Below are positions 59,420 through 64,000 of a stretch of 64,000 nt of DNA, piece by piece (position 1 is the stretch's first letter; each line of letters starts with the position of its first letter). Source of the DNA: Annona cherimola (taxonomy: Eukaryota; Streptophyta; Magnoliopsida; Magnoliales; Annonaceae); contig CM059975.1 in assembly GCA_030490835.1 (NCBI GenBank), forward strand, positions 37,542,133 through 37,606,132. Direction: 5' to 3'. The notes under the pieces are model-generated. The model saw only the letters and a program-made list of their open reading frames with translations, did no database searches and was not told the DNA's origin. A program made the translations under genes and the position numbers.

Positions 59420-60590
59420 GTGAATGGATGGAGCTCGTGCTCGTGGCCAGCGTATGATTGTTGCAGTCAAGGAAGACACGACGGTAGCCCTGTGGAGAGA
59501 TCTCTGCCGGACTACAATCAAGTTGTAATGGAGGACTTTTCCATCTATCAGGGCTCTACGAGCCCGTCAGTAGTTTCTTGGTCGACGGCGATGACAGAAA
59601 GGAGATCACCGATGAATCTTGAGGTGGACGCGCTAGCACCATCCTATTGGGTGTCATGGGCACCTGCAAGGTATGGTGCCTCAAGTTCTTGGGGGCATTT
59701 CGCCCCCATGTTGCCATCGTCGCAACCTAGGGAAGAATCGGTGTCCGCCACATTTGTGCCCTTTTTTTGGCTGTCATCTCCCACCAACGATAAGCAGGCT
59801 TCATTGGCCAGGGGTGGACCCAATGGAGATTCACGAAACTGGAGAGACGGAGGGACACGTCGGCGAGGGCTTCGAGCTCATCGTTATCGATAAAGGACGG
59901 CAGGTTGCAAGAGATGCCGAATTTTGATCTTTCTGCTTCAATTCAAAGATCTATTAGGTCCGGAATCACTCAGGATCATGAACGCCATGCATCTAGGGGA
60001 AGAAAGAACAACAGCGTCTTCCCCTAAGGTCGAGTATGCAGTTGCGTTTGTTGGTGAGCAGGAGAGGTTGCAGTCATTGAGCGGGGGGCAGCGAACGACA
60101 ACGGAAAACAAAATGGGTCAGGATGGTGGGTAGCGCAGCTGGCAGCTACAGTGGCAGAAAAGGTGGTGGCTAAGGTGGCAGAGATGATGGCTAACTTGGA
60201 GCGGAGCAAACAGAAAATGTTGGCTCGAATTGAGGCAGAGTGGGCAGATTTCAAGCTGCCAAAATTGCCTTGCTGCGCTTCCGTCGTGAAGTCGCAGGGA
60301 GGGTGGGCAAGCGTCGTTGATGAGCTTAGCAACCCAATCCTGAGACTGGACGCTAGTGAGGGTCACCAGTGGTCTCCTATTCTTCCCATGAGCTGTTCGA
60401 TGAAAAGCCGTGACAAGATCTCATGGGCTAAGGTGTTTCAGTTTTCTCTTATTGCTACTCATGCTGATGAAACACCTGAGTTGGTAGTGGAGAACAGTTC
60501 CGACATTGGCCATGAATATAGTTTTGGCACGTATCCAGGAGGGATTTTAATTAGCAAGGTTACCTGCATGTAGGTCCAAACTGAATTGGA
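59420..60590 (+). other. Gypsy internal region, unrecognised ORFs
   Basis: Open stretches at 59,420-59,893 and 60,151-60,573 encode Ser/Pro-rich and Ala/Lys-rich sequence (KVAEMMANLERSKQKMLARI reads like a short coiled coil). Either degenerate gag or captured sequence. No family recognised. Confidence 0.4.
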
Positions 60591-60715
60591 TCCCGGAGGT
60601 ATGTTTGCTATCAGTTCTGTTTACATTAATCATAGATGGGGTTGGGATCCTGGAGATAATTGGTTGTCGATAAAGTTGTACTGTGGAGCATGGTGGGTTT
60701 GGGACCCGGGTGGAT

Positions 60716-61967
60716 CTTCTTGTTGACTTTTGGGTTTCCTCCCACGTGGAGATGGCCCACAAGAAAAGAAAAGAAAAGAAAAAAAAACAAAAGCTTTCGG
60801 CGCGTTGTTTTCTCTCTCTCTCTCTCTCGTTTTCCTCTTCCGTCTTTTTCTCTCTGTTTTGGTTTTCTCTCCGCAACGTCTCTCTGTTTGGTTTTCTCTC
60901 CGCAACGTTCGTCGTCTTAGGCGAGATCTATCTCGTCTGTTCGTCATCTTCGGCGAGATCCATCATCGGAAAACGCTGCAGTAAGAATATTTGCAGTTAC
61001 AAACAGAGCTGGACAGAAACAGGGAGGTTTCGAGCAGTTTTCTTCAAAGAGAGATATCTCTTTGATCTACCGTCCGATTGAGCTGATTTTTGGACAGGTC
61101 CTTCTTCGCTCGTGGTTCTACGATCTGACCATTGTGATCGTTGAACAGGAATCTCAGGAGAGAGATACACACCCAGAACAGAAGATTCGAGTTTGTGTAA
61201 TCCTAACTCCCTTGTTCTTCTTGTTGATTCTACATGTGTTGTCAAGATTAGTTAATCTTGAGATTGATGCATTATATGCTTCTAGCTTAGCTAAAGAGAA
61301 CATTGTGTATTCCCATTATATTTTGATAGTGGAGATTTCAGAGGACCCGTGGTTTTTACTCCTTAAGTCAAGGAGGTTTTCCACGTAAAATTCTTGGTGT
61401 TCTTGTGATTGTGATTGAAATTGTGCTTGTGTTTATTGCTGCTCTACAGAATTGCTTCCTGTTAGGTTCACACAAGAGAGGATAAATATTATTTATTGTT
61501 ATCAGAACAGGTTTTATCCCAACAAGTGGTATCAGAGCGAGGTTTTCGTAATCTTGTGCCTTGTGTTGAACGATGGAGGAGGATTTTATCCTCATATGCT
61601 CAAGGCTTCTACGGCAGTTATCTCTTCCGGCCATTAAGAGAGAAAATTATGCCGTCATCTCAGATTTGGTGAGATCTACCCTTGATTAATTTCTGTATTG
61701 AAATCCATCATTATTGTGATGATGAAATCCTCTAGTTTTGACTAGAGAAGACATTGTGTTGTAATCCCATTATTCTATAGTGGAAGATTTACCTGGACTG
61801 GGTCCCGTGGTTTTTCCCCTTTGGTAAAGAGGGGTTTTCCACGTAAAAATTGTGGTGTGTTTTTCCCGTGGTTTGATTGCTTATTATTTGCAATATTTAT
61901 TGTCTGTGATTAATCATTCCTATTTAATCTACACAAGAAGGGGATAGCCTAAAATCCCAACACTTCT
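60716..61967 (+). mobile_element. Mini Ty1/copia derivative, TSD CTTCT, nested in the gypsy element
   Basis: The element is 60721-61962 with CTTCT at 60716-60720 and 61963-61967. The 5' LTR is 60721-61524 (TGTTGACTTT...ATCCCAACA). A PBS TGGTATCAGAGC for tRNA-Met (61527-61538) follows. Then comes only about 150 bp of internal sequence, and a 3' LTR that keeps just its last roughly 270-290 bp (ends AAATCCCAACA at 61,962). Shared LTR blocks are CCCATTAT..TATAGTGGA, CCCGTGGTTTTT.C and GGTTTTCCACGTAAAA. No protein is encoded. Either a TRIM-like element or a deletion derivative. Confidence 0.85.
61527..61538 (+). promoter_or_regulatory. tRNA-Met primer-binding site of the mini-copia
   Basis: AAGTGGTATCAGAGCGAGG begins right after the LTR end CCCAACA. 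Confidence 0.9.
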
Positions 61968-62015
61968 CTCACCAGAATGGGCAGCAAAGGTGGACGATTG
62001 TAATGGAATTTTGGC

Positions 62016-62345
62016 ATGCGCCTCGTTCCAATGATTTCTGGATGGATCATGTTCTGCATGAAGTTTGGATGCAGATGTGTTGCTGAAGATTTGGAGAGTT
62101 ATTTGCAATTACTTGTGAAGGATAACACTCACAAATGGCAGGAGCTCTGGTATGACAGTTCGTTTCATTTGGCCATGCAAATCACGCCATATGAAGTTGT
62201 GTATAGACATCAGCTTCCAATTATATACCTCATGTAGATTCTGCTCTTTCGGAAGCGGGATCATGCGCGGGATAAGCTGAAATTGAATCTGAAGCGGGCT
62301 CAAAACGGAATGGGCCATTTTGCTAATCAGATTTTGGTTGGACAT
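62016..62345 (+). pseudogene. Ty3/gypsy integrase remnant
   Basis: Reads ESYLQLLVKD, THKWQELWYDSSFHLAMQIT and PYEVVYRHQLPIIYL, then, after an in-frame TAG at 62,235, LFRKRDHARDKL and LKRAQNGMGHFANQ. This is the C-terminal part of a plant gypsy integrase (WYNSSFH, TPFEALYG-like). The catalytic core and all of RT are missing. Confidence 0.88.
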
Positions 62346-62469
62346 CTGCCGCTTCTGCTCTCTATTTTCAGCAAATTTTTTTTTTTTTTTTTTCAGTTTT
62401 GGGCCTGGTTGTCTCTTCTCCTTGCCATTGTAAATAATTTTGATTCCTCCACCTTGTGGGCAAGGTGGA

Positions 62470-62486
62470 TTTTAAAGGGGGTGAAA
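62470..62486 (+). promoter_or_regulatory. Gypsy polypurine tract
   Basis: TTTTAAAGGGGGTGAAA directly precedes the 3' LTR. Confidence 0.85.
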
Positions 62487-62787
62487 TGATAGGGTTAAAT
62501 AGGAGATGGCTAGGATGAATTGTATGTGTGGGGTGCTCGCATGTGTGGCTACCTGTGCTAAGGAGATGGGCGTGGGCCTACAGTATAAATAGGCCAGAAA
62601 GGAGAGTAAGGGGAAATGGTTTTTGGCTGTTCTTTCATTGGATCAATTCTTGCATTTAATTTCTGTAAATAATAGTTAGATAGAACAGTAGGGAGATGAT
62701 AGTTAGACCATTGTAATTCAGTGATTCTTTGAATAGAATCTTGGACTTTCGCAATCTGAAGTCGGATATGATGGGTGGATCATATCA
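62487..62787 (+). repeat. Gypsy 3' LTR (301 bp)
   Basis: Same termini and length as the 5' LTR. It contains TATAAATA (about 62,584) and the preceding GGGCGTGGGCC region. Confidence 0.92.
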
Positions 62788-62847
62788 AACGATATCAGAC
62801 ACAAGTAAGGAACGGCTAAATCTCTGGTTCAATCCTATGGTTAATTT

Positions 62848-64000
62848 CTGCCCTCTAGAATCAGTGATAAACTATTTACGTAAACAAAGAGAAGAATGCC
62901 AGCGATGGTTTTAATGAAATGAAAAGAAAGAGTTGAAACCGAGCTTTGATGAAATGAAAAGCCAGAAGCTATGACGGAAGGGAATCGGGGATTAGGATTG
63001 GACCCAACCACCCGGTAGCTAGAAAGTAGAGCTGTGGAATAAGACGAACAACGGCTAGCACGAAAAGAAGTATATGTGCTTGGATGAGAAGGTGGCTGCA
63101 ATCCGCCTTGGTCAGCTTGAAGCTCGGCTTACCAAGCTCCCCTCACACAGACTGGATATATCAGCATCCCTATCAACGACCCACACAACCTGTGTGGCTG
63201 ATTCGACGCCTAGCGGTGATCCTTCGATGCTCAGCGCCATGGCCAAAAGAGAAATCTGTTGCTTGTAAATAAACAGCACGAGGGTAGCAACTCTATTTTA
63301 AAAAAAAAAAAATAATGGCGGAGAACGAAAGAGAATAGTATTCTCTGGGCTGGAGTTGTTGGACTGGAATCCCGGGAATAGCTGTTTGCTGTTAAGACAT
63401 AATAATAATTAAAAAAAAGCATCAAAGAAGTCTAGAGGATTGAACTGAGGATTGAGAAGTGCCCCTGTATATTTTTTTTATGCGCCGGTAGCTGTCACCC
63501 GGACCTTTAGCTTGGCGTAACACCAGATTGCGAGACGGGGATAGAGTTTGCAAACAGGAAAAGGAGGATGATGCGGAAACAACAAAATTAGTGAACCATT
63601 TTGCATCCTGTAAAGCTCCAACTAGTTTGATTGAAAAAAAATTTAAGCGATTGCCATGATGAATGCATGCCCATGCATGCAGAACAACATGCTCAACTGA
63701 TCAGATGCCATCTCAAAGATCGCGTTTGGATTGGTGAGTTGCCTGTTTCAAGAGTTCTATTCCAAGAAGATATCGTGGATGGCCGGGGGACAAGCTCGTG
63801 GACAACGAGGATCCACTTGCCATCCGGTCAAGCTAGGTGGTGTCTATGGTGGATTTTGTGTAGAAAAAGCGGAGTGGATTAACGGCCTGGTCTGCGATTC
63901 TGCCGGTAAAGAGCTTTTGGGTCTACGGTTTTCCTAATCGTGTATTTGGTAAAGGCTGTGGCTTCTCGTGTGGATGATGTGCTGAAGCACACAGGAATAA
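62848..64000. other. Unassigned right end of the window
   Basis: Mixed sequence with a short repeat (ATGAAATGAAAAG twice, 62,911-62,961). Stop-free stretches occur at 63,074-63,268 (EARLTKLPSHRLDISASLST) and 63,731-63,937 (GGQARGQRGSTC, LVCDSAGKELLGLRF), but neither matches a family I know. An exon of an unrecognised gene cannot be excluded. Confidence 0.35.

Larger units (their letters stand above)
59037..62787 (+). mobile_element. Deleted Ty3/gypsy element with 301-bp LTRs
   Basis: LTRs 59037-59337 and 62487-62787 are highly similar (TGATAGGGTTAAATA...GGTGGATCATATCA), each 301 bp, with a TATA box (CAGTATAAATAGGCC at about 62,582 in the right copy; decayed to TATGAATACG in the left). A PBS-like TATCAAAGC follows the left LTR, and a PPT (TTTTAAAGGGGGTGAAA) precedes the right one. 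Of pol only an integrase remnant remains (62,050-62,345). Gag-like sequence is unrecognised. The interior is interrupted by a mini-copia (60,721-61,962). No matching TSD was visible; it lies inside the XTH pseudogene. Confidence 0.85.
58719..62847 (+). pseudogene. Xyloglucan endotransglucosylase/hydrolase (XTH) pseudogene, split
   Basis: Starts at ATG 58719 with a hydrophobic signal peptide (MALLLALVLVFLSS) that hits a stop at about 58,776. Then, in shifting frames: KSFKELF, LKLDDNFGSGC, KNMYGEITVWIKLLEGYSGG, IVNAFYISSEGS and LNFELLE, the GH16 XTH N-terminal core. It ends at 59,036 where the gypsy element begins. The next recognisable XTH block, ERLNLWFNPMVNF (compare the family's RLNLWFDP..DFH), appears at 62,800-62,847 after the element. 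The catalytic DFEF is degraded (LNFELLE). XTHs are secreted and cut and rejoin cell-wall xyloglucan. This copy cannot work. Confidence 0.8.

Noticed and set aside
60547..61081. Arg/Glu/Lys-rich and Ser/Phe-rich ORFs
   Set aside because: Translations of a TC/GA microsatellite and A-rich tract in the mini-copia LTR.
59032..62792. TSD for the gypsy element
   Set aside because: The adjoining five bases (ATGAA and AACGA) do not match, so I report no target duplication.

Overview
The window is nuclear DNA from a flowering plant, probably a eudicot. It is AT-rich, intron-like and packed with plant transposable elements: hAT, Ty1/copia, Ty3/gypsy, an L1-type LINE and MITEs. It also holds an endogenous pararetrovirus (Caulimoviridae), a plastid petD insertion, and broken pieces of plant genes: a SKOR-like K+ channel exon, a chloroplast 2-oxoglutarate/malate translocator and a xyloglucan endotransglucosylase. 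I found no intact cellular gene, tRNA, rRNA or CRISPR array. All element boundaries below were read by eye from termini and target-site duplications (TSDs).

Layout. 1-6.4 kb: AT-rich sequence with a decayed ankyrin exon (4.44-4.58 kb), a nuclear copy of plastid petD (4.98-5.47 kb, minus) and a SINE-like tRNA-derived stretch. 6.418-10.733 kb: a structurally complete hAT transposon with 8-bp TSDs and a frameshifted BED-finger transposase on the minus strand. 10.7-13.6 kb: promoter-like sequence, then AT-rich sequence with a MITE. 13.65-22.97 kb: a rearranged endogenous pararetrovirus, mainly on the minus strand, bounded by a 24-bp direct repeat and interrupted by a 2,544-bp solo gypsy LTR (TSD ACTGC) that splits its last ORF. 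23.0-25.1 kb: an L1-type LINE cut off in its endonuclease domain. 25.1-29.2 kb: foldback MITEs and two nested DNA transposons of one CCGGTTT-rich family.

32.18-40.71 kb: a full-length copia element with 1.6-kb LTRs, TSD CTTCT, tRNA-Met PBS, PPT and a stop-ridden gag-pol. 41.2-50.8 kb: two roughly 1.6-1.9 kb inverted arms enclosing a minus-strand Tekay/Del-like LTR, which is itself split by a 2,557-bp solo LTR (46,229-48,785, TSD GCAAC) carrying a fragment of the DiT1 translocator gene. 52.74-54.41 kb: a solo LTR of the same copia family (TSD ATGCC). 54.95-57.96 kb: another minus-strand Tekay-like LTR next to the 3' LTR of a minus-strand copia relative. 58.7-62.85 kb: an XTH pseudogene split by a deleted gypsy element (301-bp LTRs), which is in turn split by a mini-copia (TSD CTTCT). 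62.9-64 kb: unassigned.

The genes do not act together. The window records layered insertions whose relative order can be read: host gene piece, then gypsy, then copia; pararetrovirus, then gypsy LTR; Tekay LTR, then gene-carrying LTR. The two most informative items are the pararetrovirus locus, with its unassigned second ORF and its junction at the primer-binding site, and the LTR that has captured chloroplast-transporter coding sequence.
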